A stretch of 64,000 nucleotides of DNA from Eupeodes corollae (Eukaryota > Arthropoda > Insecta > Diptera > Syrphidae). Each line of letters begins with the position of its first letter. The stretch's first letter is position 1. The stretch is from NCBI RefSeq assembly GCF_945859685.1, contig NC_079147.1, positions 85,180,315-85,244,314 of the forward strand. Direction: 5' to 3'. The translations under genes and the position numbers were made by a program. Shown here in pieces: positions 1-11,111 of the stretch. The notes under the pieces are model-generated. The model searched no databases, was not told the DNA's origin, and worked only from the letters and a program-made list of their open reading frames with translations.

Positions 1-754
1 TGAGATTCCACCAATCGGGCATGCTTTCTTCTGACCATATTTTGTAGATGAGTTGGTGCATGCTCCGTACCAAGTCATCGCGCGCTGCTTTAAATAGTTT
101 GGCAGCGATGCCGTCAGCTCAGCAGCTCTGTTTAACTTCAGTTCAGATATAGTTATCTTCGTCTAGGTCGGGTAGGCGGGATTTTTGATCTGCGTCATCT
201 ACGTTGAGTTCTTCTATCCCCCTTACGGCGGAATTCGGTTCGTCATCGCCGTTATATAATTTGGAGAAGTGGTCTTTAAATATTCTCAACATCGACAGCG
301 GTTCTACTACGATGTTTCCCTAATCGTTTTTATAGGCTTCGGTTCGTGGGAAGTTTTTTTACCTTTGGTAAAATTTACGAACTTCATTCCTGTTGTGACA
401 TCCCTCTATCTCCTCGATCGCACGCTTTTCATGCTCTCTTTTTTTTCATCGAAGAAGCCGGTGTTCCTCTCTCCTCTTCTGCTTGTAGAGCTCGCGAGCA
501 GCTCTGGTCCTTTTGTGCAGCACCGTTTTGTATGCCTGTTGTTTCGCTGCGTGCGCTTGCCGGCATTCGTCGTCAAACCAGGAGTTTCACTGCGGTGGCC
601 GTGTGAAACCTAGCACTTCAGAGGCGGGATATCTGATGGCTGCAAGGCTGCTGGATCGGGATATCCCTAGCCGTACCTTGGCTACAACGAGGTAGTGGAC
701 CGAGTCAATGTTGGCCCCTCTGAATGTTCGGACATCCTGTATACTGGAGAAGTG

Positions 755-1039
755 TCATGCGTCGATCGCAATGTGGTCAATCCGGTTGACGGTTGATTGA
801 TCAGGAGATTTCCATGTCCCCTTGTGGATATTGAGATGTGTGAACTGCGTACTACCTTCCAGAATGTATCGCCCCGCAGCGAAATCGATCAGCCTTAATC
901 CGTTGTCGGAGGTGGTGTCGTGCAGGCTGTATCTCCCAATTATGCCACAAAAGATGTCTTCTCTTCCTAGCTTGGCATTCAAATCTCCTAAGACAACTTT
1001 GATGTCATAGCCAGGGCACTGCTCATACATCTTGCCCAA
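755..1039 (-). pseudogene. RTE endonuclease, C-terminal part
   Basis: This is the continuation of the endonuclease in a second frame. It has LGDLNAKLGRED (Asp/Asn catalytic motif) and NRIDHIAI. Just beyond the end of this frame (about 700) the family motif D-S-D-H-Y-L reads D-S-V-H-Y-L, because the DNA has gtccac where the + copy near 10058 encodes Asp-His. This loses a catalytic Asp in addition to the frameshift. The domain is dead by two independent kinds of damage. Confidence 0.85.
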
Positions 1040-1461
1040 GAGCTCGAGAATATGTCTTTGGTGTCTTCATCTTTCTCCTCTGTTGGGGCATGCGCGCATA
1101 TTAGGCTTATGTTGGCGAATTTAGCCTTGATGCGGGTTGTCGTGATGCGCTCGCTCACATTGTTGAAACTCAAGACTTTTTGCCTGAGTCTAGTTCCAAC
1201 AACAAACCCACACCCAAATAGACGCTGTCTTTGTTCTCGGTAGCAGTCGCCGTAGTATACATCGCAGTCTTTTAGTTTGCGTTTGCCCGGTCCATCCCAT
1301 CGCACTTCTTGGATGACGGTAATATCTGCCTTGCAGCAGTTTAGGGCTTCCGCTAATTGTTCGGCTGCACGTGGTCTGTTAACGGACTTAACATTCCACG
1401 TACATATCGGAAGTTCGTTGTCCTTATTTGGTTTGTCAACAGTGAATTCATCCGTATCCAA
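988..1461 (-). pseudogene. RTE apurinic-type endonuclease, N-terminal part (frameshifted)
   Basis: This 157-codon frame holds the first half of an APE-like endonuclease domain. The motifs TWNVKS, QEVRW and HAPTEEKDE are all visible. In active elements the domain nicks target DNA to prime reverse transcription. The frame leaves the domain near 1040, and the second half continues in another frame at 755-1039, so at least one frameshift is present. Arthropod gene models of this family are often mislabelled 'craniofacial development protein 2-like'. Confidence 0.85.
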
Positions 1462-2029
1462 GGCTTGTTGATGCTTCGCAACTAAATGTATTTGTTACGT
1501 GGCAAGGAAGTCATCTTGACGGCACAACCCCCAACCTGGAGGGCCAGATCCTTAGCATAACTAGGACGAGGAGCCGGATAAACCGCTCCTTACAGGCCTA
1601 GGCTCCAAATATGGCGAAGAAGCCCTATAAGGTGTTCACTAAGTAGTTCAATCTTACTGGAACAGTAGACGCCACCGTTCATTCCATCTCGAGAATTCAT
1701 CCGCTGCCGTCTGGATAAGGAGAGGTGCCTTAGTGGAAACACTTCTCCCCCCCCCTCTCTCGTTTGGTGCCCCAACAACTTTCTACTGGGGTTAGAACCC
1801 AATCTCCAGTTGAGGTACTAGGCACCCGATGTTCACCGCGGGGAAGTGAGAGTAGGAGTTGATAGACAGAGGTGGGTTTTAAGAAAAACCTGTGGACGCT
1901 TGTGTCCTCTTGAACGCGCATGTCTACCATTTAAACATCCATGAATCCATGAAATGTAGTGTAGTTTAATGTTTGTGAAAAGTGAATTTTTCAATTATAT
2001 TTCTCTAACGTCTTCAGGAAATGTAATAA

Positions 2030-2560
2030 GATGAACCGAATTTTATTTCAAAACTATTTAACAAAGTCCCTTCCCTGTATCCTAACATATGTTTTATACC
2101 CCTTTTTGAAGTGTCAAAAAGAATTTTAGTTGTATTTATAGTCACGATATTGAGTAGAGAGTGCTTATAATCAAACTTCATTATTCCTTCCACTAACGAG
2201 AGATGTCCCCCAAGGGTCAGTTTTAAGCTGTCTTCTATTAACAATGCACATAATATAAATAATTGAGCTTTTGTCTCTAGGTTTAAAATATATGCTGACG
2301 GCGTGACGTCCAGATGCGATATAGTTGTCCTCTCCGTTATATAGAAAATGATGACTTAGATAAGATATTTTCACTTTTTAGGTCTCTTCAAAATCCCCAT
2401 CGAGTTTGCTGACTCAGCAAAGAACTTAGTAGTAGTATTCACTTACCTGGACAAAACACATAAATATTTCTATGGGAAAAGTGGATGGTATTTTTTTGGG
2501 AAGTTCGCTAGTTTGGTAATACGGATGATGGCATAAAGCACTTGGTTCAAGACGAGTCTA
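2030..2560 (+). pseudogene. Decayed reverse transcriptase remnant, Jockey/CR1-like
   Basis: On the + strand around 2200-2320, short stretches in shifting frames resemble RT motif B (D-V-P-Q-G-S-V-L-S) and motif C (Y-A-D-G in place of Y-A-D-D). Weaker flanking similarity runs from about 2030 to 2560. Many stops and frameshifts are present. The clade cannot be fixed. It is unrelated to the RTE next to it. A chance resemblance is possible for the outer parts but unlikely for the PQGSVLS block. Confidence 0.4.
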
Positions 2561-3160
2561 CGGCTGTATTTTGAGATTCTTAAGTGACAAACAACCTTCA
2601 GTTTATAGTTTTTTATTATGTTTGCAGTTTCATTATTATATTCAAATATTTTTATTTTTTTTATATTAAACTTGCATTTTTATCATAATTGATTTTTCTT
2701 TTCTTATTGATTTGTTGACCATTAAATACTTTACTAATTCTAAATGTTACAATTATTTAAACTATATTTTATTTTACTTCGAAAGAAATAATAAGAAATA
2801 GTTACCAATAAATAAATAAATATACAAATGTAAAAAAACATTCTGCTTTCCATTTTGTTTGGAAAATAAAAATAAATTTCCGGTTTAAGAATCAACTATA
2901 TGAAAGAAAAGTCTCCAAAAGTCAATGATTAAAGCTTAAAGCTGCAAATATACACCTCAATCGCATCCCTATTCTCGTATCATTTTATTACACTGAATAA
3001 TTGAAATCTGCCTTCAAAGAACATCAAACTCAAAAATCAGCTGGAACTGGTGAGTTTGCGATTTAGTATCCTCCACCATAACCATAAAAATCCACCATTC
3101 ACATGTAGACTTCCACAAATGTCATATTCGTCGTCTTCTTCGCATATACTCTGACTCTCG
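2561..3160. other. AT-rich stretch without recognisable gene
   Basis: About 600 bases, very AT-rich up to about 2990 and then more mixed. No coding frame or known repeat was recognised. The 3' half (2990-3160) lies directly upstream of the putative promoter and could hold control elements of the host gene. Confidence 0.5.
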
Positions 3161-3163
3161 CAC

Positions 3164-3201
3164 CTATAAGAACCCAAGGGTCAGCTTGAAAGTTCTTAGT
3201 T
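3164..3201 (+). promoter_or_regulatory. Possible TATA box plus initiator of the host gene
   Basis: A TATA-like ctataag at 3164-3170 is followed by an initiator-like ttagtt at 3196-3201, about 33 bases from TATA to the candidate A+1 at 3198. This is near the usual insect TATA-Inr distance. It lies about 525 bases before the coding start. In DNA this AT-rich such pairs arise by chance, so the call is tentative. Confidence 0.25.
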
Positions 3202-3722
3202 TCCTAACAATTTTCACACAATTTTTACAAAAAGCCAAAAGTTGCGGTCGACCAGAACGTTGTTTTTGCTATTTTGTATACCACATAAATATTTAGTTTT
3301 CCCTTTTGTCTTTGTCTATCTGTACATATAAATACATATACAACTTCCTGTGCAATTGTTGAAAGAGTTGAAGACTTTTCCAAATCAAATCTCTTCGAAA
3401 GGTTTTTATTTTTTTTTTTTTTTTTTATCGATGTGTGATAAAGTGTTAAAAAGTTCCAAGTGATTGAAAAAGAAAATCCTTGCTAGTTGAAGTTCCAATT
3501 GATTTGCGAGAAGATTGAGTGAAGAATATAAGAAAATAAAAGAAAAATCATGCTCGTCCTTTGGGGCTGAATGTCCTTACCACACAAGTGCGCTTTATTC
3601 TGTGAATAAATCATTGTGCTAAGAAACGAGTCCCGGAAATAAGTGTTTTATTTTTCGTTCTTTCCGTTCTTTCAATATAATTCTCTCAATGTTTGTGAGT
3701 TCGTAGTTATTTGGAGCGCAAC
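3199..3722 (+). other. Putative 5' leader of the host gene, with four upstream ORFs
   Basis: If transcription starts near 3198, the leader is about 525 nt. I count four ATGs before the main start, each opening a tiny closed uORF: 3431-3463 (10 aa), 3550-3570 (6 aa), 3571-3609 (12 aa) and 3689-3706 (5 aa). The second and third abut exactly: the TGA at 3568-3570 is followed at once by ATG. A T-run lies at about 3409-3427. Such leaders usually lower or regulate translation; this is inferred from general knowledge. A splice inside the leader cannot be excluded. Confidence 0.4.
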
Positions 3723-3986
3723 ATGACGGTGGACATAACATCGAGGAGCTTGATTGGGGGTGGCATAGCTGCGGCTACAAATGGCCGCAGTATATCGGGC
3801 GGTATATCGGGAGGCACCAGCAGTGGTGGGGTGCCCAATCCCACTGGGGGTTGCAACACAGCACTGCTGCAGAAGCAAATGTCATTCAAGAGCAGTGTTG
3901 GTGCTGCAGGACAAACATCAAAGACCGACGAAATCGAAGTAATCGAAAGTGGCAACGCCGATGGAGCTCACGCGCGATATCGCAAG
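3723..3986 (+). CDS. First coding exon of an unrecognised host gene
   Basis: The ATG at 3723 has the context gcaacATGa, close to the fly consensus. The open frame extends 12 bases upstream but without another ATG. The exon encodes 88 residues (MTVDITSRSL...), rich in Gly, Ser and Ala (G-G-I-S-G-G-T-S-S-G-G), ending in an acidic segment (DEIEVIES) and HARYRK. It stops at a good splice donor, AAG|GTGAGT at 3984-3992, exactly after codon 88 (phase 0). There is no signal peptide and no membrane segment, so this is a low-complexity, probably cytoplasmic N-terminus of a larger protein. Composition is clearly GC-richer than the surroundings. I do not recognise the protein, and no later exon was seen in the window. 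Confidence 0.7.
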
Positions 3987-5099
3987 GTGAGTAACCTCTA
4001 AAGCACCCTTTACAAAACACCCGCTGTACGAGTACAAGTCGAGTGTGGAAAATTGAAAGAAACCAGAATTTATAAATAGACGCGACGACAAGACGTGTAA
4101 ACATCAAAACTATCCACCACCTCCTCACACATACACAAATCTACCGGACAATAAGAGAAACAAAATTTTAAAAAATAAACACAAAATAAACATCAAGTAT
4201 ACGCCAGATGGTCCCGATTAAAGTCAAACAAATCGAATGAGAAATGACTTCACAATTCGAACACAGTCTGGTTTATTAAGGGCAGGGGGTTGATAGAGGG
4301 ACGTGAGTTGGTGGTGCTCTATTGACTTTTGTCAAATTTATTGGAATGTAGCATCTTTGGGGAGGACGAGGTGGAAGGGGTGACGGCCGACCGACGACGT
4401 TATGCGGACGTCTTCAAGATGTCGTTAATATAACGTTCAGCCGATCCAATTAGCAGCCAACAAGGAATTCAATTCTCGCGCGCATTCACGCTTCCTACAA
4501 ACGACGACGTTACAAATGTGCCCCATTATGTATTTCTTGCCCCGTCCCTATGAACGGCCGCCCGACCCCTGCGATGCTTGTCGCCACAAACTGTTATGTA
4601 ACATTCACCCTAAAGTATCGATCGTTGATTTTATTCCATACATGTAGGTACACTCGTATCAACGAACGTCTACTGTTTGGAGGTTCTATAGGTTGTTTTT
4701 GTTTTCACCTTAGCCTTCCTTGCCCTAGCTGTCTCTGCTTTTGGTGCTTCTGCTGCCTTCCGTGTCGTTCGTCTTCGTTGAATGCCACGCAATATTGTGC
4801 GCCGGCATGTCTCTAGGATTTTCTTTCTCTTTTCGTTGGTTTGTGCCTCTTGAAGTTAAGTTTAGTGACGGTAACGAAGACGACGACGAGCGACGGGGGT
4901 TCGTTTAGGAGGGTTGCTAGAAGCCACTTCTGCCTGTCCTCGTGAGTGGTGGTGGCATTGAAATCAAGATGCCAAGCGAAGGCAAAATGAAGGTACAAAA
5001 GATGTGAAAGGCTGCTGTAGGCGTAAAGGTGAATTTCACAATAATTCTCTGAAAAAGAGTTTTGAATTCAGTGAAGTTTCCATAGAAAGTAATTTAAGT
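3987..5099 (+). other. Putative first intron, proximal part; no element recognised
   Basis: Begins with the donor gtgagtaacc. The stretch is less AT-rich than the rest of the window (parts such as 4360-4560 and 4860-4990 contain many CG steps), carries no recognised transposon sequence and no convincing exon. The open frames at 4550-4816 (+) and 4813-4998 (-) have Cys/Phe-rich or biased composition, no known domain and no splice logic. Intron-start regions like this often contain regulatory elements; no specific site is claimed. Confidence 0.5.
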
Positions 5100-5300
5100 C
5101 GGTCCCGTTTTTAAAATTGATTATTTTGACATACGAGTATGTATCCCCACGTTTCAAGGTCATTAGAATCTAAATCAAAGGCTTTTAGAGAGATGCGTGT
5201 GTACGTACGAATGTTCGGGTACCTTTTTTCGTCTGCTTTATCTTAAAAACCGGCAAAGATATCGATTTTGAATATAGTTTATTTTCAGACAATAACATTC
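5100..5300 (+). repeat. Degenerate copy of the foldback core repeat
   Basis: Shares the order of landmarks of the core repeat at 63395-63663 and 54085-54260: a 'ggtcccg' start, 'acgtttcaaggtc', 'aatcaaaggcttttagagag', 'gtacgtacg', then 'cttaaaaaccgg...agatatcgattt'. Many substitutions make this the most diverged of the seven copies seen. Confidence 0.6.
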
Positions 5301-6049
5301 AAAAATTAAGAAAGAACTTTCGACAAAAACTTATTCAAAAACAATTTCAAAAACAACTAAAAACTGATAAAAATGGCTTTTGCCTCAGAATTAAAAAAAG
5401 ATATTAAATTCAAACTATTTATCTTGCATACAATTTTTGTATGAGTATTTTGTAAGACTTTTAGAAATAACTTTAGTTATCAGTGTAAGCCCAGCCTCTT
5501 GTTTTAAGGAATAAAATGGAATATAAACCATCTCACTTCTTGGGGATTTTAATCTGAAATTTGGTGAAATTTTTCCTCAGTCACATGTTACACGATGACG
5601 GGAGTATTTTAATGGCGGCTTCTTCATTATTAATCAATTAATATTTACGTTACATTTAAAGGTGTTGAAGCCTTCAAAATTAAAGCAATAAAATTAATAA
5701 TTTTTAACAATTCAAACATTTCATTTTGAGCATAATTTGAAAGAATAAAGATTATCTAAATTAATTTTGAAGTCGTGCTGCATAAATGAGATCCATAACT
5801 GTGTTATTAAGAAAAATATGGGAAAGGTATTTTGTTTCGTAGTCAAGCCATAAGGGTGTTCCAAAATGAATGCAAAATTAAATTTTTCTATCGTTTTGAA
5901 GTAAAGTGAAAAAAAAAACAAATTAAAGTTAATTTAGGTAAATAAAATTGAAAGAATAACTACTTACACGAGAACCAAAAAGCACTATAGTTATTATCAA
6001 GGGGTTAGCCTCATTATTAGGATTAGAGGAATCTGTTTGTTGATCCCTC
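5301..6049. other. AT-rich stretch, nothing recognised
   Basis: No domain, RNA gene or dispersed repeat was recognised. The only open frame of note (5721-5921, -) is a low-complexity AT-rich translation without known motifs. Confidence 0.5.
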
Positions 6050-6283
6050 TTACTTACTTACGTAAGGATGCGCTTCAGTCCGGGATGGACCTTGGACTCA
6101 ACCAACACACGTCTTCAGCGTCGTGTCTAATTTCACACTCCAAGTTGGTTGAAGTTCTCTCCCATCTGCGTGGGCTTGAGTTTTGAGTTCCGGTCTTCCT
6201 CTATTGCGGCGGCCGTCCATTCACTTTACATGACCCAGCCATCTAAGTCGTGGGTCTTTTATTCTTTTGACCAGGTTAGTGTC
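6050..6283 (-). mobile_element. RTE copy 'a', 3' end fragment (left half of a split element)
   Basis: Begins with the family's terminal tetranucleotide tail (acttacttacg on +) followed by the RTE 3' end and the end of the ORF. It stops abruptly at 'ggttagtgtc' (6283). The sequence that should follow (gctgtac...) resumes at about 19045, so the Jockey element J1 inserted here and split this RTE into 6050-6283 and 19045-20200. Confidence 0.85.
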
Positions 6284-7055
6284 TATTTATTTATTTGAAT
6301 TCGTTAAAGACACTAACGTTGGAAATTAAGATTAATATTACATTCTTAGATTTATAGATTTACAATGCTTTAAGCAATTTGCAAAAAAAAGCTGAACTGA
6401 AGTGTTGAACAAAATGTACTTTAAATGTTTTACCTTTAAAATCATCCCTGACGGAATATACCAAAAAGTAATACTTGTTGTAAACTGAAATCAATTTGCT
6501 TGAGTTGACTGCTTTTACCATTGTTCGATCTGCTTGATGTAGGACGTAAAGGAGCTTGTCTTCTAATACTTTAACGGCTATAAATAAAGTTTAATTGTTC
6601 CAAAATTGATGGTGATATGTCTGGCCCATTGATTAATTTTATAATAAAGCACGACTGAATGTTCTCTCTGTGTTTAGAAAGCGATGGAAGATTTATGAGC
6701 GTGAGCCTATGATTGTACGTTGGAAGTTCGAGCCTATTGGACCATGGGAAGAAACGGAGGCAGAAGAGCATGAATCATCTTTGCACTCCTTCTATTCTGT
6801 TTACATGGACTGAATAAAGGGAGCCCATATTATGCAGCCATATTTCAATATTAGTTTTACAAATGATATACAAAGAAGTTTAAAAATATAGGGGTTGCGA
6901 GTGTCTTATTTGCTTTTTTAATAATATAGTCATAGTGATTTGTAAAAGTTGATTTTGAGTCAAGAATAATCCCTAGGTCAGAAAAAGTAGATAGTTTAGT
7001 CAAATAAGAAGAGTCTGATTCATAATTGAAAGTCAAAACATTGTGTTTGCGTGTA
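6284..7055 (-). pseudogene. J1 reverse transcriptase C-terminal part and 3' UTR
   Basis: The frame 6571-6771 contains LPSLSKHRENIQSCFIIKLI. This matches, with few changes, the + strand relative J2 at about 29980-30080 (LPSLSKHREYIQLCFIIELI). The 3' UTR follows and ends in TAAA/AATA units at 6284-6297. This pair is the firmest evidence that J1 and J2 are one family. Confidence 0.8.
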
Positions 7056-7079
7056 TCAGCAAATTTCTCGTGTCAAAAC

Positions 7080-8299
7080 TGTTCAGTTAAAGAAAGAGCT
7101 CCTATGAAAACCGTTTGGCAATACGAGAAAGCCAACTGGGACGGTCTCAATAATTACTTCAGGATCTTTAACTGGTCACTATGCTTCCTCAATAGTGACG
7201 TTGACGCCAGCGCTGATATGATCACAAGTTTAATTCTCCTGGGAATGAGAACTTTTATACCAAACAGGGTTAAAAGTATCAGACCCAAGGAAAACGCATG
7301 GTTTGATGCGAGCTTTAAAGGGGTTATTGGAGCCACAGAGGTAAGTTTCCTTTGCTATAAGGCCAATCGTTCTAAGGAAAGCCGGAAAAAGTTCAAACAA
7401 GCCAGAAAGGCAACGCCCATATTCAATGGACCAAATTTTTAAATGACCAAAAATTACGGCAAAAAATACTGCAATGTCCCAAAGGCAGTAAAAATTTTTG
7501 GTCATTTGTAAAAAACATGAGGAATTCTTCCTCTTCTTCGGTTCCTACGCTCGTTGTAAATGACACTCCTTTTGTTAGCTCTTTAGAGAAAGCTAATCTC
7601 TTTGCTAGGCAGTTCGCCGCCAATTCTACGCTGCCAGTGAGTGTTATGATTCCGCCTGTACTTGAGCTAGTTAGTGATTCTATGGGACCAATCTGTTTTC
7701 GCACTCGTACTGTAGCAAGAGTCCTAAGAGATCTAAACACACATAAATCCGCTGGTCCGGATGGTATCCCCGCTATTGTTCTGAAGAGGTGTTCTTCAAC
7801 GCTGGCAAAACCACTGCGTAAGCTTTTTCATCTGTCCTACTCCTCAGGTCTCGTTCCGAGCGGATGGAAAACGGCATTTGTCCAGCCTATTCCCAAAAAA
7901 GGCGAATCTTCCTCACCCTCTAACTACCGACCGATTGCACTTACGTCCCTTCTTTCCAAGGTCATGGAAACGCTGATTAATTATCAGCTCAAGAAATATC
8001 TTGAAGATCGAAAGCTTCTTAATGACCGGCAATACGGCTTTCGTAGCAATAGGTCCACTGGTGATCTCATGGTTCATCTCACCGAACAGTGGAGCAAATC
8101 TTTACATCGTTTTGGAGAAAGTAAGATTATTGCACTTGATATTTCAAAAGCATTTGATAGGGTTTGGCATCAGGCTCTCTTATCGAAAATGCGTGCATTC
8201 GGTTTTCATGAATCCCTGCTTCATTGGATTAGTAATTACTTTTCGGATCGTTCAATACAAGTAGTATTGGATGGATTCATGTCTGAAAACATAAAATAA
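7080..8299 (+). pseudogene. CR1-like RT, linker to motif A (frameshifted)
   Basis: Read first at 7080-7440 (linker: KENAWFDASFKGVIGATEV, KANRSKESRKKFKQARK), then shifted to 7448-8299. The second part has KSAGPDGIPAIVLKRC, IPKKGESSSPSNYRPIAL, a QYGFRSNRSTGDL block and motif A LDISKAFDRVWH. The frame runs into a stop right after MSENIK at 8299; the downstream frame 8308-9255 carries on with motif B, so one indel separates them. Relatives have this as one ORF. Confidence 0.85.
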
Positions 8300-8307
8300 A
8301 TGGTGGT

Positions 8308-9255
8308 GTGCCCCAGGGCTCTGTTTTATCTCCAACACTCTTTCTCATTTTTATTAATGATCTTCTGTCTGCAACATCTAATCCAATACATTGTTTCGCT
8401 GACGATAGTACTCTTAGCTTTTCATATTCGTTTTCAGACTCACATCCCTCTTCTTCGGATGTGGAACTGCAACGACAAAATATGATAAGCTCATTAAATT
8501 CCGATCAAAATAGCATTGTTCAATGGGGATTAAAAAACCGCGTGGAATTTAATGCTTCGAAAACCCAATGCTGTCTTGTATCGTTAAAGCGAGATATACC
8601 CCCATTGCCGTTATCCATGGATGGCACTTGTATCAATGAGACTGAACACCTCGATATTCTCGGTATGTGTGTCACCAACCACCTCTTATGGAATGATCAC
8701 ATACGCGATGTCACCAAAAATGCCGCAAGGTGTTTGGGTTTTCTTAGGCGATGCAAGAAATATTTCACCCCTTCTGATCTGGCTGTTATCTACAAGACTT
8801 ACTTACGTCCAAAGCTTGAGTATAACTCCCATCTCTGGGCTGGTGCTCCTGCAACTTACTTAAGCCTCTTGGATAGTATTGAACGTAGAGCATTTAAATT
8901 GATAGGTGATAATATCATCATAAGTTCATTTACTTTGCTTGAACATCGTCGTAAGTTCTCTTGTCTGACCCTTTTTTACCGTTATTTTAACGGCTTATGC
9001 TCTAGTGAAATAGCCAGTTGCATTCCTCCCCTTAAACAGTTCAACCGTAATACTCGCGCTTCTAGGAATGCTCATCAGTATACCCTCGAGCCCAACTTCG
9101 GTCGTACTGTCAAATACAGAGATTCGTTCTTTAGCCGTACTACGCGAATGTGGAATGCCTTACCACACTCTGTCTTTCCTAGTCATTGCAATATTCAGGA
9201 ATTCAAAACAAATGTGCACCGACATCTCCTTTTAAACCCTCTCTCCTCTTCCTAG
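8308..9255 (+). pseudogene. CR1-like RT, motif B to C-terminus
   Basis: Encodes PQGSVLSPTLFLIFINDL (motif B) and FADDSTLSFS (motif C, F-A-D-D with both Asp kept), the thumb region (RPKLEYNSHLWAG) and the typical C-terminus with TTRMWNALPHSVFPSH, ending at a stop at 9253-9255. Length and order are those of the CR1/L2/Jockey group. Catalytic residues are intact, but the link to the N-terminal half is broken at about 8295. Confidence 0.85.
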
Positions 9256-9495
9256 TGCTCACACTGTGCATCTGCATAATAAGGGTAGTAATATCCCCTT
9301 GTGTTTATTATAAAAAAAAAAACACATTGATTTACATTTGTCTTTGTTTAGTAAAAGCTTATTTATAAAACACCATTGGTAAAAACTATTTCGATCATCT
9401 TTTAGGAGAAAACAGTCGTCAAGTGAGTCAATACGTTTGAAAATTTGTATGTCATCAGCGTAAATTAAAACAGATGAGTATTTTATAATAGAAGG

Positions 9496-9690
9496 TTAAT
9501 CGTTAACGTACAAAATAAACAGTAAAGGTCCTAAGTGGCTACCTTGTGGTACGCCAGAGTTGGTATAAAAATATGATGAACGCTTATTCTTAAAAACTAT
9601 GCTGTATGACCTATTATATACTAAGCACGGCGAAACCCAACTAACAAGTTTATCGTTGAAGCCTTGGGATTTAAGTTTGGAAGTTAATGT
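9496..9690 (-). pseudogene. J1 reverse transcriptase, motif B segment
   Basis: Encodes KSQGFNDKLVSWV and SGVPQGSHLGPLLF (RT motif B). The upstream part of the same frame in J1 resumes at 12038 beyond the inserted RTE. The seven bases ttaatgt at 9684-9690 and 12038-12044 are the probable target duplication of that RTE. Downstream, 9319-9495 carries motif C (IYADDIQIF-like on -) up to the CR1-like insertion. Confidence 0.75.
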
Positions 9691-10399
9691 CGCCAAAGAC
9701 ATATTCTTCGAGCTCTTGGACAAGACATATGAGCAGTGCCCTGGCTATGACATTAAAATTGACTTAGGAGATTTTAATGCCAAGCTAGGAAGAGAAGACA
9801 TCTTTGGTGGCATAATCGGGAGATACAGCCTGCACGACACCACCTCCGACAACGGATTCAGGCTGGTCGATTTTGCTGTGGGGCGAAACGTTCTGGTAGC
9901 TAGTATGCAGTTCACACATCTCAATATCCACAAGGGGACATGGAAATCTCCTGATCAATCAACCGTCAACCAGATTGACCACATTGCGATCAACGCACGA
10001 CACTTCTCCAGTATCCAGGATATCCGAACATTCCGAGAAGCCAACATTGACTCGGACCACTACCTCGTTGTAGCCAAGGTACGGCTACGGATATCCCGAT
10101 CCAAGCCAAAACAACGAAGTACTGTGAGAAGATTCGACGTTAGACGGCTACAATCGCAAGAGACTGCCATGTCATTTTCCGATCGAGTCTCTAATAATCT
10201 CTTAAGGAGTCCTTTGCTTCCTGCATTAAGTATTGAAAATCAGTGGCAACATTGCCTTGCAGCCATCAGAGATGCCGCCTCTGAAGTGCTAGGTTTCACA
10301 CGGCCAGCACAGCGAAACCCCTATTTTGACGACGAATGCCGGCAAGCGCACGCAACGAAACAAGAGGCATACAAAACGGCGCTGCACAGTCGATGCTGA
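9691..10399 (+). pseudogene. RTE copy b endonuclease C-terminal half and linker
   Basis: The frame runs open from the insertion edge. It contains LGDFNAKLGREDIFGGIIG, TVNQIDHIAINARHFSS and NIDSDHYLVVAKV, so the SDH catalytic pair is intact here. It ends with NPYFDDECRQAHATK, the start of the linker to the RT. Thirty-odd codons of linker are missing before 10400, where the frame closes (TGA at 10397-10399) and continues in another frame (SMLRIWKGHLSKLYN). Confidence 0.85.
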
Positions 10400-10526
10400 G
10401 AATATGGAAAGGTCACTTGTCCAAATTATATAACAGCGATGACGAACCGAATTCCGCTGTAAGGGCGATAGACCCACTCAACCTCGGCGACGCTGATCAA
10501 CAATTCCGCTACCCGACCTTTGCGAA

Positions 10527-11111
10527 GTGAAGATAGCTATATCTAAACTTAAGTCAAACAAAGCTGCTGGAGCTGACGGCATCGCTGCCGAACTATTCAA
10601 AGCAGCAGGCGATGACTTGGTACGGAGCATGCACCAACTCATCTGCAAAATATGGTCGGAAGAAAGCATGCCCGATGAGTCGAATCTCAGCATAGTGTGC
10701 CCGATAAATAAGAAAGGTGACCCTCTAAACTGCGCCAACTACAAACGCATCAGTCTCCTTAACATTGCATATAAGATCCTCTCTGCCGTATTATGTGAAC
10801 GTCTGAAGCCATTCGTCACCAACCTGATTGGTCCTTATCAGTGTGGCTTCAGACCATTAAAGTCCACTTTCGACCAAATATTCACACTACGGCAGATCTT
10901 GGAAAAAACCCAGGAGCTTCAAATCGATACCCACCATCTCTTTATCGATTTTAAAGCCGCGTATGACAGCATCTATAGGGAAAAGCTATACAGATCAATG
11001 TCTAGTATTAACATCCCTGTCAAACTTATCCGTTTGTGCAGAATGGCGATGGAGAATGCACGCTGCTCTATCAAGGTCGGAAAAGATCTCACCGATGCAA
11101 TTGATGTCTAA
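10527..11111 (+). pseudogene. RTE copy b reverse transcriptase, fingers to palm
   Basis: Encodes LKSNKAAGADGIAAELFK, LLNIAYKILSAVLCERLKP, YQCGFRPLKSTFDQIFTL and motif A FIDFKAAYDSIYR. An in-frame TAA at 11109-11111 closes it one codon before motif B (KGFRQGDALSCDFF). Motif B and a mutated motif C (GYADYID, second catalytic Asp lost) follow in the same frame up to another stop near 11357. Confidence 0.85.

Larger units (their letters stand above)
1..1869 (-). mobile_element. RTE-type non-LTR retrotransposon, 5' portion (runs off the left edge)
   Basis: Read on the - strand, this is the 5' UTR, endonuclease and start of the reverse transcriptase of an RTE element. The same order is seen in the end-to-end copy at 48474-51691. 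The 5' end (about 1869, the motif gatagacaga) coincides with the 5' ends at about 51691 and 60838, so it is a true element end and not a random truncation. The endonuclease is split by frameshifts, and 1-700 (linker and RT start) has no long open frame. The copy is inactive. RTE elements are usually about 3.2 kb, so roughly 1.3 kb lies beyond the left edge. Confidence 0.9.
7056..9318 (+). mobile_element. CR1/L2-like non-LTR retrotransposon, 5'-truncated, inserted in J1
   Basis: The element is in + orientation with a nearly complete RT and a 3' UTR ending in an A-run (9312-9320). J1 sequence breaks off near 7055 (gtgta) and resumes with acacattgattt near 9321. The 5' end lies in the linker between endonuclease and RT, so the endonuclease is gone. 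The RT is read in two frames (below). Decay is modest: one main frameshift near 8295 and one near 7440. It is among the younger insertions. Confidence 0.85.

Noticed and set aside
4550..4998. Open frames 4550-4816 (+) and 4813-4998 (-) as small genes or exons
   Set aside because: Biased Cys/Phe/Arg composition, overlapping opposite frames, no domain, no splice logic, and no supporting context.
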